DNA of 64,000 nucleotides, taken from Callorhinus ursinus (Eukaryota > Chordata > Mammalia > Carnivora > Otariidae). The notes under the pieces were generated by a model that saw only the letters and a list, made by a program, of their open reading frames with translations, had not been told where the DNA came from and searched no databases. Both the position numbers and the translations under genes were made by a program. Positions 42,586-54,317 of this stretch are shown here, piece by piece (within the stretch, counting starts at the first letter, position 1; each line of letters opens with the position of its first letter). The stretch lies in the NCBI RefSeq assembly GCF_003265705.1, contig NW_020312858.1:5298638-5362637 (forward strand). Direction: 5' to 3'.

Positions 42586-42659
42586 CCTTGTTTGGGAGCA
42601 TTGGTTATTTACCAGTCACCCTGCGAGGAAGAGGCCTAGAATAATCACATGTGATTGGT

Positions 42660-42965
42660 GCCATTGAGTGCTAGCATTCATTTATTCAGTGGACATTTCC
42701 AAGTGCCACATAGCGGGTGCTTTGCAAGGGCCTGGCAACCAAAGTTATGTAAGTGCTTGCCATCAAGGGGCTTTCAGTCTAGTGAATGGGATGGGTACTT
42801 ATGTAATTATGAGAATGAAGAATTGGTCGCCTTTTAGGGGTGAAAGTGGTTTTTGAAAGACTTTATAGAGGAGGTGAAATTTCTGGTGGTCAAAGGATTA
42901 CTAGGAGTTTTCCAGGTGATCAAAAGGTGATAGCACAGGTGTAGATGTATGAGCAGCATGGTGTC
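42660..42965 (-). repeat. L2 remnant, antisense
   Basis: ATTCATTTATTCAGTGGACA, TTGCCATCAAGGGGCTTTCA, then GAGGAGGTGAAATTTCTGG fit the reversed L2. Confidence 0.65.
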
Positions 42966-43316
42966 TTCAGAGTCTTTTGACTTTAGGTTGATCCAGAGGT
43001 GTAAGAATGCCAAAAATATCACTTTGGGAAGACATTTTGAGGAAACCATTGGTGTATAAATTTGACCTCCATCTTAGGCTGGGGCCATGGGAGATGACCA
43101 CTCTAGGGAATGGTTGTAAATGTGTCATTGTGGAGAAGACAGGGAATGGAAGTGAAATTTGGTGATTGCTGTAGCTAAGGAGAAACTTCAAGCAGTGCTT
43201 TACTCTTGATGTTGAGGAAGACTTAAATAAGGTTAGCTGAAACTACAGAGATCCTTATAATGAATGTGGTATCTTTTCAATAATTGAGATGACTTGAGAT
43301 GTCCCATAAAGCCATC
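42966..43316 (+). other. Intronic stretch, no feature recognised
   Basis: Probably further decayed repeat; nothing named. Confidence 0.35.
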
Positions 43317-43329
43317 AAAAATTCCCTGA

Positions 43330-43533
43330 GGTGGGTGGCTGGGTGGCTTAGTCAGTTACGCATCTGACTCTCGGTTTTGGCTCAGGTCATGATCTCATGT
43401 GTCATGAAAACGAGGCCAGGGATCGCATGCAGCCTGATTGAGCCCTGTGCTCAGTGGAGTCTGCTTGAAGATTCTCTCCCTCTGCGCCTCGCCCCACTCG
43501 CGCCTGCTCCAATAAATAAATAAATCTTTTTAA
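43330..43533 (+). mobile_element. Can-SINE, with internal rearrangement
   Basis: GGGTGGCTGGGTGGCTTAGT head, CAGGTCATGATCTCATG, an unusual GTGTCATGAAAACGAGGCCA insert, then AATAAATAAATAAATC. The target duplication AAAATTCCCTGAG is at 43317-43329 and 43534-43546. Confidence 0.95.
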
Positions 43534-43614
43534 AAAATTCCCTGAGGGTGGATTTAGATGCATCGTCTGCCCTCCGTCATGGGATTTTGCGGCAAAATGT
43601 GTTCCAGGTGTGTT

Positions 43615-43975
43615 CCCTGTTATATCGGTTTGCTGGGGCTACCATAACAAAATACCCTGACTGGGTGGCTTTCACAGATATTAATTTTGTCACGATTCTG
43701 GAGGCTAGAAGTCCAAGATCAAGGTGGCAGGTTTCGTTTCCTCTGAAGGCCCTCCTTGGCTTGCAGCCCTCCTCCTCACTTTTCTCTGTGCTATGTCCTA
43801 ATCTCTTCTTAAAAACGAGACCAGCCATATTGGATTAGGGCCCACTCCAGTGACCCCATTTTAACTTAATTACTTATTTAATGGCCCTGTCTTCAAATAT
43901 AGTCACATTCTGACGTACTGGGAGTTAGGGCTTCAGTGGAGGGGGTTACACAATTCATTTCATAACACCGATGTT
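43615..43975 (+). repeat. Old interspersed repeat, class uncertain
   Basis: GGGGCTACCATAACAAAATA, GATTCTGGAGGCTAGAAGTC, CAAGATCAAGGTGGCAGG, CATATTGGATTAGGGCCC and CAATTCATTTCATAACA are in the order of a very common mammalian repeat related to the one at 11.9-13.1 kb. The frames on both strands at 43548-43838 lie in it. Confidence 0.6.
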
Positions 43976-44301
43976 TCAGAAGTTGCCGTAACGTTGTTGG
44001 GCTGTGCAAGGGTTGTCACCTGAGAAGAGTGGGGTGGGAGGTGGGCAAGGATAATACCAAGAAAAGCAGGCTGTAGACCAGCCCGGTGTAGCCCCTCTGA
44101 GGGCTGGACTTGCTCTTCAGTGGCCATCTCTTGAGTTCATGGCAGCTCATCTGCACACACAGGCCTGTGAGCCTTGGCTGTTATGTCTAACACCATTAAG
44201 ACTGTAGTATTTTATCAACTAATAAAGGGTAAAAATAAGGACTAGGAAGAGAAGAACCTAAACTGTGAAGACCAGGTGGACATCACAAGATAGTTTCATA
44301 G
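43976..44301 (+). other. Intronic stretch, no feature recognised
   Basis: Nothing identified. Confidence 0.4.
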
Positions 44302-44313
44302 CTTTCATAACTC

Positions 44314-44730
44314 TTTTTTGTTTTGTTTTTTAAGATTTTCTGTATTGGGGGCGCCTGGGTGGCTCGGATGGTTAAGTGTCTGCCTTCGGCTCAGGTCGTG
44401 ATCCCAGGGTCCTGGGATCAAGCCCCGCATTGGGCTCCTTGCTCGACAGGGAGCCTGCTTTTCCCTCTCCTTCTGCTGCTCCTCCTGCTTGTGCTCTCTT
44501 GCTCTCTCTGTCAAATAAATACATAAAATCTTTAAAAAAAAAGATTTTATGTATTTATTTGAGAGAGCATGCATGTGAGCATGAGCGGGGGGGAGTGGCA
44601 AAGGGAGAGGGAGAAGCAGGCTCCCCACTGAGCACGGAGCCTGTCCTGGGGCACCATCCCAGGACCTTGCAGCCATGACCTGAGCCAAAGGCAGGCGCTT
44701 AACTGACTCAGCCACCCAGGCGCCCACTTA
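44314..44730 (-). mobile_element. Can-SINE split by an opposite SINE
   Basis: Tail at 44314-44346 and body at 44541-44730 (AGATTTTATGTATTTATTTG, GCCATGACCTGAGCC, GCCACCCAGGCGCCC) rejoin. The outer 12-bp target duplication CTTTCATAACTC is at 44302-44313 and 44731-44742. Confidence 0.95.
44347..44540 (+). mobile_element. Can-SINE inserted into a SINE tail, inverted
   Basis: Full plus-strand copy inserted in the T-rich tail of the minus-strand SINE. The 15-bp target duplication AAGATTTTCTGTATT / AAGATTTTATGTATT lies at 44332-44346 and 44541-44555. The two SINE bodies face tail to tail, giving a near-palindrome of about 190 bp per arm. Confidence 0.96.
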
Positions 44731-45026
44731 CTTTCATAACTCGTAATAACCTGTGTCTGTGCTGAACAAATCATATCCCTCTGATCTGCCACCTAACCAT
44801 TTTCTTTGATTAGGCTGGCATTAAACAGCCTTGGCATTCTCCTTATCAAAACGTTTGAAGACCAGAGAGTTGTTTCTAAATCAGATCACCTCAGTCTTCC
44901 TCCTCCTGGGGGCCGGAAATTGTAGAAGGTTTTTATTTTGAATTTTCTCTTGTGGTGGCCACTGAGAGGGTGGTGGGTGGCGATTTTTCTTTCTGTTGAT
45001 GAAGTCTCTTGAAAGTGCTTTTAGAG

Positions 45027-45239
45027 GGACACCTGGGTGGCTCATTTGGTTAAGCGGCTGCCTTCCGCTCAGGTCGTGATCCCAGGGTCCTAGGACTGAG
45101 TCCCACTCTTGTTTTTGCTCTGCGGGGAGCCTGCTTCTCCCTCTGCCTGCTGCTCCCCGTGCTTGTGCTTACTGTGTCTTTCTCTCCCTCTCTCTCTGAC
45201 AAATAAATAAATAAAATCTTTAAAAAAAAAAAAAAGAAA
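45027..45239 (+). mobile_element. Can-SINE, full length
   Basis: GGGACACCTGGGTGGCTCAT head, poly(A) tail with GAAAG. The 16-bp target duplication GAAAGTGCTTTTAGAG is perfect at 45011-45026 and 45240-45255. Confidence 0.97.
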
Positions 45240-45255
45240 GAAAGTGCTTTTAGAG

Positions 45256-46639
45256 AGTCACGCCTTAAATTTGTCAATTTGGAGACAGAACTCTTATTTG
45301 GACTGCTTTTGTTGTAATCTGCATTGGAATTCTGCGGTAGCAGATGAGGCTTGTTACGTACCTGATAACTGGAAGTTTTTGGTTTTCAAGGTAATGGTGT
45401 TTATTATAATGGTATTATAATGGTCTATGTCCTAGAGTCGCTGTTTGAAGACCCTTTTCCAGAGTTAGATCTTTAAAACTTCTAGGCTATTAAGAGAACT
45501 CATACAGAGTTGAATGAGATGTGTTCACTCACACCCACTCATATTAGACCTAGGGTGATGTGAGGCAGGGATCTTGGGAAGTCCTGGCATACCCCAGATG
45601 TTTTCATCCTGCATCCCTGTTAATGCCAGTGCAGTTCCATTGCCTTTCTGTTCCATCCTTTAGTGGTGGGCTGCTTGACTGTGAATTCCATTTTCCCAGG
45701 ATGGTCTGGGTCAGGAGTAAGCATTTAAAAATCTTTGAACAACAGTCAAAGGTAGTGTGCATTGTGGCTCGAATTTGTTTATATTAATGGAATATTTGTG
45801 TTGTCTTTGACTGACTTAGCTGTTTACTGAGGAACGAGGTTCTTTTAACAGATTTTATGGAGTCATTGTTGATTCATTTAACAAGGAGTAAGTTCATTGT
45901 TTGAAATGGGTCATAGTTCAAAAGTGTACCTAGCATTTTAGTTACTTTTGAAGAAACAGGACTGTTCTTAAAACTTTCTCTCTTTAAGCCAGTAAACAGT
46001 GTTTCTTATACCCCCAGCAAATTAAATGTTTTAACTTTTCAATTTTTTATATTTTGTTTTCTTTCTCTCTTCTACCATTTCATTCTACTCTAATCTTAGA
46101 TTTGACTCTGTCCACTCTTTTTTTCTTTTTGTGGTTTGTGACATTTTTCTTTTTTACAAATTAGGTCCATAATACTATTCTAGAAAAGTGTTTTTTAACC
46201 ATAAAAGTGCTGATGGTACTCAAAAGCTCAGGTTATAGAAAATCTGGGGCCACTGGATGGACAGCAGACTGACTTGAAATTCTGTGTACCTTGGTAGAGT
46301 GGTGTGCATGTTCTATTGGCATCTTCCATCTGTGGAAATCCTTGAGCATTTGCTGCCATATTTTCTAGCCGTGTCTCAACTTTCTTAAGAGGTTTTTGTT
46401 TTTTTTTTTTTAACCCCCCCCTTTAATTAGAAATATTTCAACAAAACAATTCAGATGTTTTCTGACCTCTTAAAGGGGAGAAGGGAGAGATGGAATCCAT
46501 AGGTTACATTGCACTGGGGATTAGGAGCTCCCAGTGTAGCCTGTCAGTGCTCCTAGAGAATTTTCTTAATCCTTGTGTTTTAGTTAGATCCTTTTAATTG
46601 CAAGGAACAGAGATTTAGGCCAAGTTAGAAAAGTGGTGT
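45256..46639 (+). other. Intronic stretch, no feature recognised
   Basis: A small direct repeat ATTATAATGGT at 45,402-45,424, a T run at 46,397-46,411. No exon. Confidence 0.4.
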
Positions 46640-47093
46640 GAAACGGTGTAGTAGATTGAGTCATTGGCCCCACTTATTCACTCTTCTGTAGTAGTATTTT
46701 ACATTCATACCCTTGCCATAATTCGTGGATGGAATTATATCCCTATCCCTTGATTTTAGGGTTGGCTGTATGACTTGCTTTTGCCCAATGGCATGTTAGT
46801 AGACATGAAAGCACCAGGTTTGCAGCAGGTCTGTGTTGATAGGCTTGTCCTCTCATGCCTTTGCCATCACCAGGAGAACAACCCTGAGTAGCTATAGCCT
46901 CTTCAGCGTAGACCTCAGAGTGAGACAGTAGAACAGGGCCACCCCAGCAGACCCGTAGTTTAAAGCAGAGTCAACCCAACTCACATGCCTGAGATTAAAG
47001 TTAAATGCTTATTGTTTTATGCTACCAAGATTTTGTGGTCTGTTGTTGTGCAGCATTATTTTGGCAATAGATGACTAATACAGTCATCCTGCT
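46640..47093 (+). repeat. MLT1-like LTR (ERVL-MaLR)
   Basis: GATGGAATTATATCCCTATC, GGCTGTATGACTTGCTTTTG, CCCAATGGCATGTTAGTAGA, CAGAGTCAACCCAACTCACA and an end reading TTTTGTGGTCTGTTGTTGTG, GCAATAGATGACTAATAC are in MLT1 order. Solo LTR, no internal coding region, sense orientation. Confidence 0.75.
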
Positions 47094-47839
47094 GGATCCA
47101 GGACAGCTCCAGGGTCTTTAGTGACCATCTCTCTTGGATGGTCTCTCCTAGTACTTTACCATTTACAGGACTCCCAGTGAATCTGCCCCACTCTTCTCTT
47201 CCCACCCACTGGCTTCCTCATTCTACCTTACTGCTTTTCTTTACTTTATAGTTTCTGTTTACGTATATGTTATGTTCTGTCTTAATTTTCCCATGACCAA
47301 GGTCCCTCTGGCTCCTCCAGGGTCTCAGTCTCATGATTTCTCAACTTCTACTCCTATTGCTTAATACCTTATTCTTTAGATTTCAGATTTGAGAGGAAAT
47401 CAGTTTTGCCTTGTAGGGTTTTTCCCTACCCCAGAAATGTCATGTCCTCACTTGTTGGCCTCTTTAGGAATTGGCTGCCCTTGGGTTAGGGGTCTGCCTC
47501 TGGTCCAGTTAGATGTGTCTGGGGGTATGTTGCGAGGAGGAATGTGTCTGAAATATGTAGGCACCTAGTACTTGCCTTACTAACAGAGGCTGTGAATGTG
47601 TGGAAGACTTAGTGATAAGATAAATCTTTTATCCAGTGTTGTATGTCATCTGGGGATTTTAGTGAGTGTTAAAGCTTGTCAGTTCCTGGGCTCATCAATT
47701 CACCCGAGGGGAAGCTTTTAACTTGGCTCTTGAAAGCTTTTAATTTTCTGGGGCTGCATTCCATTTTTCAGTTTCCTAGTTCTAAGATATCAACCTTATA
47801 GCATGAATTCTCAGGATGAATTTAAGGGAAATGTGAGAA
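47094..47839 (+). other. Intronic stretch, no feature recognised
   Basis: Nothing identified. Confidence 0.4.
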
Positions 47840-48679
47840 AAGAGATCATCTACTGGAAAAAGCTGACTCATGCGAAACCTTACAGAGTTGAGAAGCAAAT
47901 AAGTCCACCTATTCTGAAGTTCTGAATTTGCTGGTTCTTGAAGCTTTTTTGTAGATTCTTTGGGATTTTCTCCATTGATAGTTATGTCAAGTGCAAATAA
48001 AGACAATTTTATTTCTTCTTGTTTAATCTGTATACCTTCTTTTTCTTATCTTATTGCATTGGCTAGGACACTGGTATGATGTTGAATAGATGTGATGAGA
48101 TTAGACATCCTTGCTTTGTTCCTGAGTTTAGGGGAAATGATACAGTTCCATTTACTGTAGGTTTTTTCATCAGTGCCTTTTATGCGGGTGAGGAAGTTCC
48201 CTTTTATTCTGAGTTTGCTGAGAGTTTTTATCATAAGTGGATGTCAGATTTTGTCAGATATTTTTTGTGTTATCTGTTGAGATGATCCTGTAAGTTTTTT
48301 TCTTTAGCCTATTGATACAGTGAATTACATTAATTGATTTTTGAATGTTGAATCCTTCTTGTAGAACACGATAAATCCCACTTGGTCTTGATGTAGTATC
48401 CTTTTCATCTATTGCTGTATTCAATTCATGCTAGTATTTTGTTAAGAATTTTAATGTCTTTGTTTTGATTTTTATGTTTGCCTTGTTTCTTGTATTACTA
48501 GATTTGGTGTCAGTGTAATGTGGCCTCATAAAATGAGATAGGAGGGGTTCCCTCCTCTTGTGTTTTCTGGAAGAGTATATGTAAAATCGGTGTAATTTCT
48601 TCTTAAATATTTAATAAAGTTCACCACTGAAACTTTCTGGGCCTGGAGTTTTCTTTGTTCAGAGGTTTTTTGTTTTTGC

Positions 48680-48857
48680 CTTTTTTTTTTTTTTTAAGAT
48701 TTTATTTCAGAGAGAGAGCAAGCGTGAGTGGGGTGGAGGGGCAAAGGGAGAGGGAAAAACAGACTCTCCCTTGAGCAGGGAACCCAACGCAGGGACCCTG
48801 AGATCATGACCTGGGCCAAAGGCAGATGCTTAACCGACTGAGCCACCCAGGTGCCCC
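48680..48857 (-). mobile_element. Can-SINE in the L1 reverse-transcriptase region
   Basis: Long T run, AAGATTTTATTTCAGAGAGA, GAGATCATGACCTGGGCC, GAGCCACCCAGGTGCCCC. A segment of the middle is lost. Confidence 0.93.
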
Positions 48858-49015
48858 TGTTGAATGGTTTTTACCTGTAAATTCAATATCTTTAATAGAT
48901 GAAGGGCTATTTAGATTCTCTATTTCTTCTTAAGTGAGTTTTGCTAGTTTGTGTCTTTTGAGGAACTTATCTGATTGATCTAAGTTATGCACATGTATAG
49001 GCATAAAGTTAATAT

Positions 49016-49193
49016 CCTTTTTTCTTTTTTTTTTTTTTTTTTTTGATTAGAGGGGGAGGGGAGAGTATCTGAAGCAGGCTCCACGCCCAGCATGGAGCCC
49101 AACACCAGGCTCGGTCTCACAACCCTGAGATCATGACCTGAGCCAAAATCAAGAGTCGGACACTTAACCAACTGAGCCCCCCCGATGTGCCAA
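49016..49193 (-). mobile_element. Can-SINE in L1 ORF2
   Basis: T run of about 19, then CATGGAGCCCAACACCAGG, CATGACCTGAGCCAAAATC. The head is diverged (GAGCCCCCCCGATGTGCC). Flanks TTAATATCCTTTT and TTATTATCCTTTT are the decayed target duplication. Confidence 0.9.
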
Positions 49194-49982
49194 ACATTAT
49201 TATCCTTTTAATGTATGTAGGCTTCCTAGAGATGTCTCCTTTTTGAGTCTTGATATTGGTAATTTGTGTCTTTTGTCTTTTTTCGTGATCATTCTGGTTA
49301 GAGGTTTATCAATTTTATTGATCTTTTTTAAAGACCTGGCTTTTGGTTTCACTAATTTTTCTCTTATTTTTTTTGTTCTCAGTTTCATTGATTTTCATTT
49401 TCTATTATTTCTTTCCTTTTACTTGCTTTGGATTTACCTTGGTCTCCCTTTTTAGTTTCTTAAGGTAGAAGTTTAATTTGTCAGAGGGCTTTTTCTTCTT
49501 TTATAATAATTTTTTAATGCTATAAACATTCCTCTATGCACTGCTTCAGCTGCATTCCATAAATTTTCACATATTATATTTTGATGTTCCTTCAATTCAA
49601 AATATTTTCTAATTTCCCTTGTTACTTCCTTTTTTACCCAGGGTGGTTTAGAAGTGTGTTTTATTTCCAAATATTTGTGGACTTTTCCAGATATCTTCTT
49701 ATTAATGATTTCAAATTTAATTACTTTGTGGTCAGAGAATATACTTTGGTGTAATTTCAGTTCTTTTAAAGTTGTTGAGATTTGTTTTATGGCCAAGAAC
49801 ATAGAGTATATTGGTGAATGTCCCATGTGCACTTGAAAAGATTGTATATTAAAAAAATATATATTCTGCTCTTACAGGGTGGAGTATTCTCTAAATGTTA
49901 ATTAGGTCAAGTTGGTTGATAGCGTTATCTGTATCTTCTATATGCTTACAAGTTTTTTGTCCACTCGTTTTATGGATTATTG

Positions 49983-50070
49983 AAAGAGGAGTGTCAACTT
50001 TCATATATATATATAATTGTATGTTAGGTATTTTATTTATTATATGTTATATATATTTCCTTTGAGTTTT
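49983..50070. repeat. AT-rich low-complexity run
   Basis: A TATATATATATATA run at about 49,999-50,013 and further TA-rich text, inside the L1. Confidence 0.7.
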
Positions 50071-50317
50071 CAGTTTTTGCTTCATGTGTTTTGAAGTTCT
50101 GCTGTCAGAGGCATATAAATTAAGGATTGTTATGTTTTCTTCATGAATTAACCCCTTTATCATTATGTGAATGGCTTTCTTTGTCTCTTTTAATATCCCT
50201 TCTGAAGTCTACTTTGATGTTAATGCAGTGTCTCTGGCTTTCTTTTGATTAATATTTGCACGGAATGTCTTTTTCCATCAGTTTACTTTTAATCTATCTA
50301 TGTCTTTAAAGTGGGTT

Positions 50318-50497
50318 TCTGGGGCACCTGGGTGACTTCAGTCCGTTAAGCATCTGACTCTTGATTTGGGCTCAGGTCATGATCTCAGGGTTGTGAGATT
50401 GAGCCCCATGTTGGGCTCTGCACTCAGTGGGGAGTCTGCTTGAGATTCTCTCACCCCCTCTCTGCCCCTGCCTCTGTCTCTCTCTCTCTCTCTCTCT
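50318..50497 (+). mobile_element. Can-SINE near the start of L1 ORF2
   Basis: GGGGCACCTGGGTGACTTCA head, CAGGTCATGATCTCAGGG body, then a TC dinucleotide run at about 50,477-50,497. The A-rich tail is missing, so the 3' end is truncated or was converted to TC repeat. Confidence 0.9.
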
Positions 50498-50992
50498 AAT
50501 CTGTGCCTTTTAATTGGGGTGTTTAAGCCATTTACATTTAACATCATTATTGATATGTTTGGAATTAAATCTATCATCTTGCTAGTTGATTTCTGTTTGC
50601 CCCATCTGACCTGTACCCCCTTTCTTCTCTTTATTCCTCCTTTCAGATTGAGGGTTTTTATTTATATTTATTTATTTATTAATTTTTTCCCCTTAGATTG
50701 AGGGTTTTTAAAATTTCATTTTATCTTTACTATCGGTGTATTCGTTATACCTCTTTAAAAAAGATTTAGTGGTAACCCTAGGGTTTACAATATTCATCAT
50801 GGTCTCACTTCACATCATATACTAATTCATATTTCACTGACAGCATAAGATCCTCACAACACAGTATACTTCTGGAGTGTGATATTGTTGTCATACGTTT
50901 TAATTTGACATATTTTATAAATCCACAATACACTTAATATTTTTGCTTTGACATTTATTTTTTAGAATGATTAAAAATGTGGAAAAAAGGCC

Positions 50993-51172
50993 ATTAAAAA
51001 AAAGATATATTTATTTATTTGAGGGGCAGGCAGAGGGAGTGGGAGAGAATCTTAAGCAAACTCCCTGCTGAGCAGGGAGCTGATATGGGTCTCCATCCCA
51101 AGACTCGAGATCATGACCTGAGACAAATCCAAAAGTCGGATGCTCAACCTACTGAGCCAGCCAGGCGCCCCT
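50993..51172 (-). mobile_element. Can-SINE in the L1
   Basis: AAAAAAAGATATATTTATTT tail, GAGATCATGACCTGAGAC, GAGCCAGCCAGGCGCCCC. Flanks TGGAAAAAAGGCC and TGGAAAAAGGGCG are the target duplication. Confidence 0.93.
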
Positions 51173-51453
51173 GGAAAAAGGGCGTTTTATATTTACTTCC
51201 CTTTTTATCATTTCTGGAACTGTTAACTTCTTTTTGTAGATCCTTATTTTTGTCTGGTATCATATGCCTTCTACTTGAAGAACTTCCTTCACCATTTCTT
51301 GTACGGCAGGTGTGCAGATACTGGATTACCTCAGCTTTTGTTTGTCTGAAAAGCCATTGTTTTGCCTTCATTTTTGACATATTTTTGCTGACTATAGAAT
51401 TCTGGGTCATGAAGGCCCCCCTCCCCTTTAATAATTAAAAGATTTCATTCTAA

Positions 51454-51573
51454 GGGCACCTGGCTGGCTCAGTCGGAAGAGCATGCGACTCTCTCTTGAT
51501 CTTGGGATTATGAGTTCGAGCCCCACGTTGGGTGTAGAGATTATTGAAAAAAATAAACTTAAAAAAATAGTTT
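51454..51573 (+). mobile_element. Can-SINE, older short form, in the L1
   Basis: GGGCACCTGGCTGGCTCAGT, GAGTTCGAGCCCCACGTTGG, GTGTAGAGATTATTG and an A-rich tail. Flanks AAAAGATTTCATTCT and AAGAGATTTCACTCC are a decayed duplication. Confidence 0.92.
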
Positions 51574-52228
51574 AAGAGATTTCACTCCATTATCTTCTGG
51601 ATTGTATAAATTCTGATGACTGGTCTGCTGAAAATGTAATTTTCTTCTTCAGAAGGTAATGTCTTTTCCCTCTGGCTGTAATTAAGATTTTCACTTTGAC
51701 TTTTAGCAGTTTAACTATGAAGTATCCAGCTGTGTGTTGGTTTTTTTTTTATGTTTATTTAGTTGCTTATTTGTTTATATTTGTCGGTAGGGTTCTCTAA
51801 GCTTCTTGGATCAGTGGTTTGATGACTTTAATTTTGGAAAGTTCTCAGCCACTTTTTCTTCAAATGTCCTTTCTGCCTTGTGTTCTTCCTCCCCTTTCTG
51901 GGACTCCAGTTACATGTATATGATCTCATTTGATCATATCTGAAAGCTCTTCAATATTCTTTCTTTTGTGCACATGCCCCCTACACACTTCTTTTCTCTC
52001 TGTGTTACAGTTTGGGTGATTTCTAGTGATTTATCTCCAAGTTCATTGATTCCTTCCTTGATTATGTTGAGTGTTAGGGTGAGCCCAACAAATTTTTCAT
52101 CTCTGATAACTTAAGAAAAATGGCATCTCTTTTTGACTCTTTTGTACATAATCTGTCTTTCTGTTGAAATTTACAGTCTGTTCATGCATATTGTCTATTA
52201 AATTAACTTATTAATCATTGTTATTTTA

Positions 52229-52421
52229 TTTTTTTAAAGATTTTATTTATTTATTTGACAGAGAAAGACGGTGAGAGAGGGAACACAAGCAGGGGGAGTG
52301 GGAGAGGGAGAAGCAGGCCTCCTGCCGAGCAGAGAGCCCGACGTGGGTCTTGATCTCAGGACCCTGGGATCATGACCTGAGCCGAAGACAGAGGCTTAAC
52401 GACTGAGCCACCCAGGTGCCC
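52229..52421 (-). mobile_element. Can-SINE, full length, in the L1
   Basis: AAAGATTTTATTTATTTATT tail, GGGATCATGACCTGAGCCG, GAGCCACCCAGGTGCCC. Flanks CATTGTTATTTTA and CATTGTTGTTTTA are the target duplication. Confidence 0.95.
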
Positions 52422-53001
52422 ACATTGTTGTTTTAAACTCCCTTAGTTATAGCATCTGGGTCATCTCTCAGCCTGGTTCTCTTGATTGCTTTGTCTCCTC
52501 CCTCCCGTCCTCCTTGCTTTTTGTGTATCTTGTGATTTTTGATCAACTGCCGGACATTAGTGTTAAGAGACTGAGGTGGACATTAAATATTGTTGTTGAG
52601 ACTTCTTTTACATTAGGGGTAGGCTTTAGGGGAGAGAAATTGCCACATTTGTATGTATAGAATATTCAGGACCTGTTCCAGGACTAGGAACTTTATTTTT
52701 TTCAGTTAATGTAGAATTTTGCATTTTTATATCTTTTTCCTTTTATAGCATCCATTGGAGTTATCTTGTCAGGACTTCCCCTTGTAATTGCTTTCTCCTT
52801 TATTTTGGCTTGCACTGTATTTGAAATTCTTCCTTAGTTCTGTTGTTTTCCATACAAAGTGATATTTGTTAGCAAGTTTGTCTTCTCACTAGACTATAAC
52901 TTCTTAAAAGTAGGCAGAGTGTCTTATTTATATTTGGATCTCTGTGGCCTTTTAACTACATTTTATATGTAAATCTTTTTCTGGTTAGAATTGAAATTAT
53001 C

Positions 53002-53214
53002 GAGGGGCTCCTGGGTGGCTCAGCCAGTTAAGTGTCCAATTCTTCATTTTGGCTCAGGTCATGATCTGAGGATCATGAGATCGAACCCCGCATTGGCTCC
53101 ATGCTCACTGTGGAGTCTGCTTGAAATCCTCTACCTCTCCCTCTCCCTTACTCATGCGCATGCACATGCACTCCATCTCTCTCTCAAATAAAATAAATAA
53201 AATGTAAAAAAAAA
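53002..53214 (+). mobile_element. Can-SINE, full length
   Basis: GGGGCTCCTGGGTGGCTCAG head, CAGGTCATGATCTGAGG body, CT-rich region with GCATGCACATGCA, then AAATAAAATAAATAAAATG tail. Confidence 0.94.
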
Positions 53215-54317
53215 TAATGCAATAAATACTAGTTGGTGCATTCCAGTTTAATTATTATTAACAGTGCATGTGAGAAAGGCAAATCCAATTTTAAGTTCTT
53301 AGAAGCTAAGTTCTTTCAGCGGGAGGACTTTTAATATTGTAAAACCATCTGTCACAGTGTGGATAAATATAACCACTTCTGTATTAATTAAGGAAATAAC
53401 CTTTGGCATGAGTATTTACAGTAGAAAGGGAACAGAACTGAGTAGTTTCTACCTTACTAGCAATAATATATTCTTGTACCTTCTCTTTTATCCTAGGGAC
53501 AATGTGCCCTATTCCTAGGGGAATAAGATGAATACAGAAATAGATTTCCCAGATCAGCCTTCCCTGGGACCAAAGGCACTTTATCTTATAGCTCATTTTC
53601 AGTTATATATTAAAACTATATTCATCTTTAGGTATTATTTATTGTTTGTTTTTACAGTGTCTTCTTCTTTACCACCATTATTGATCAAATTATGTTCAAA
53701 TAGATATATAAAGCCCAGGGAGAATCATAGAAAGGTGATGGTAGCCTGGTGAGAGTTATTAAAAATATTTGGCAGACAGCTATTGGGAAAATATTGTTAA
53801 GGCTGGTATGGTACAATATTCTGGACTCACGGTTTTCCTTGCCTAACAAGAAGGGGTATAAAACACAGTTGTGGATCAAAGAGGATTATTCTTTGGGTAC
53901 CCTTGGTGCCTATATCACTGAATCCCTTTATTAGGTTAGTAGTTTCCACATTTAGACAGTATCCTCTTCTGTAAATGCAGTACACTACTATATATGGGAC
54001 AAGGATAATTATTCATATATTTTTCAAGTTTTGGAAGGAAATAGGTGATATATTTGACCCACAGATACGGTATAATTAGGTAATGTTTTAACTACTCTGA
54101 TAGCAAGTGTGAGGTGATACTAACACAACATAAACAGTGTTACAAGGAATGGGAGTGGGGAAGGGATTGGAGGAAGGGTGACTGAAATAACTTCTAACCA
54201 CAGTGAATTTTTTTATAATACCAAATACTATTTTTTGAATTTGGAAAACAATATTTATTTATATGAATGTTGGAGAAACTGAAAAGTATAAAGAGACTAA
54301 CTGCCATTAAAAAATAT
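53215..54317 (+). other. Intronic stretch, no feature recognised
   Basis: AT-rich, several short overlapping frames on both strands, no exon. Confidence 0.4.

Larger units (their letters stand above)
47850..50577 (-). pseudogene. L1 ORF2 (endonuclease-reverse transcriptase) pseudogene
   Basis: Frame fragments in L1 order on the minus strand. 50,577-50,500 begins the endonuclease with NVNGLN at about 50,521-50,538, then runs into a SINE. 49,832-49,473 (119 codons) holds the end of the endonuclease domain, with the SDH catalytic motif at about 49,728-49,736 and a WVKKEVTREIRKYFEL-like stretch. 48,234-48,046 carries a reverse-transcriptase segment with LTRIKGTDEKTYSKWN. 48,006-47,850 has FALD (47,986-47,997) where the active site is normally FADD, then ENPKEST. 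The missing Asp, several stops and three SINEs inside the frame show it is dead. Confidence 0.88.
47840..52750 (-). mobile_element. Long decayed L1 (L1M-type) with six SINE insertions
   Basis: From 52.7 kb leftward, antisense L1 text continues with few gaps: GAACTTCCTTCACCATTTCT, CTCAGCTTTTGTTTGTCTGA and TTTTGCTGACTATAGAATTC (51.2-51.4 kb), then the ORF2 region down to 47.85 kb. The 3' UTR and poly(A) are missing, so the left edge is broken. Can-SINEs at 48.68, 49.02, 50.32, 50.99, 51.45 and 52.23 kb interrupt it. Stops and frameshifts are frequent. The exact 5' edge is a guess. Confidence 0.8.

Noticed and set aside
43548..43838. Overlapping ORFs on both strands (96 and 83 codons)
   Set aside because: They lie in an old interspersed repeat and have no coding support.
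44305..44727. 140-codon minus-strand ORF
   Set aside because: It runs through the nested pair of SINEs.
49473..49832. 119-codon ORF with endonuclease and LINE motifs as a possible gene
   Set aside because: It is a fragment of a decayed L1 ORF2 whose other parts are broken by stops and SINEs.
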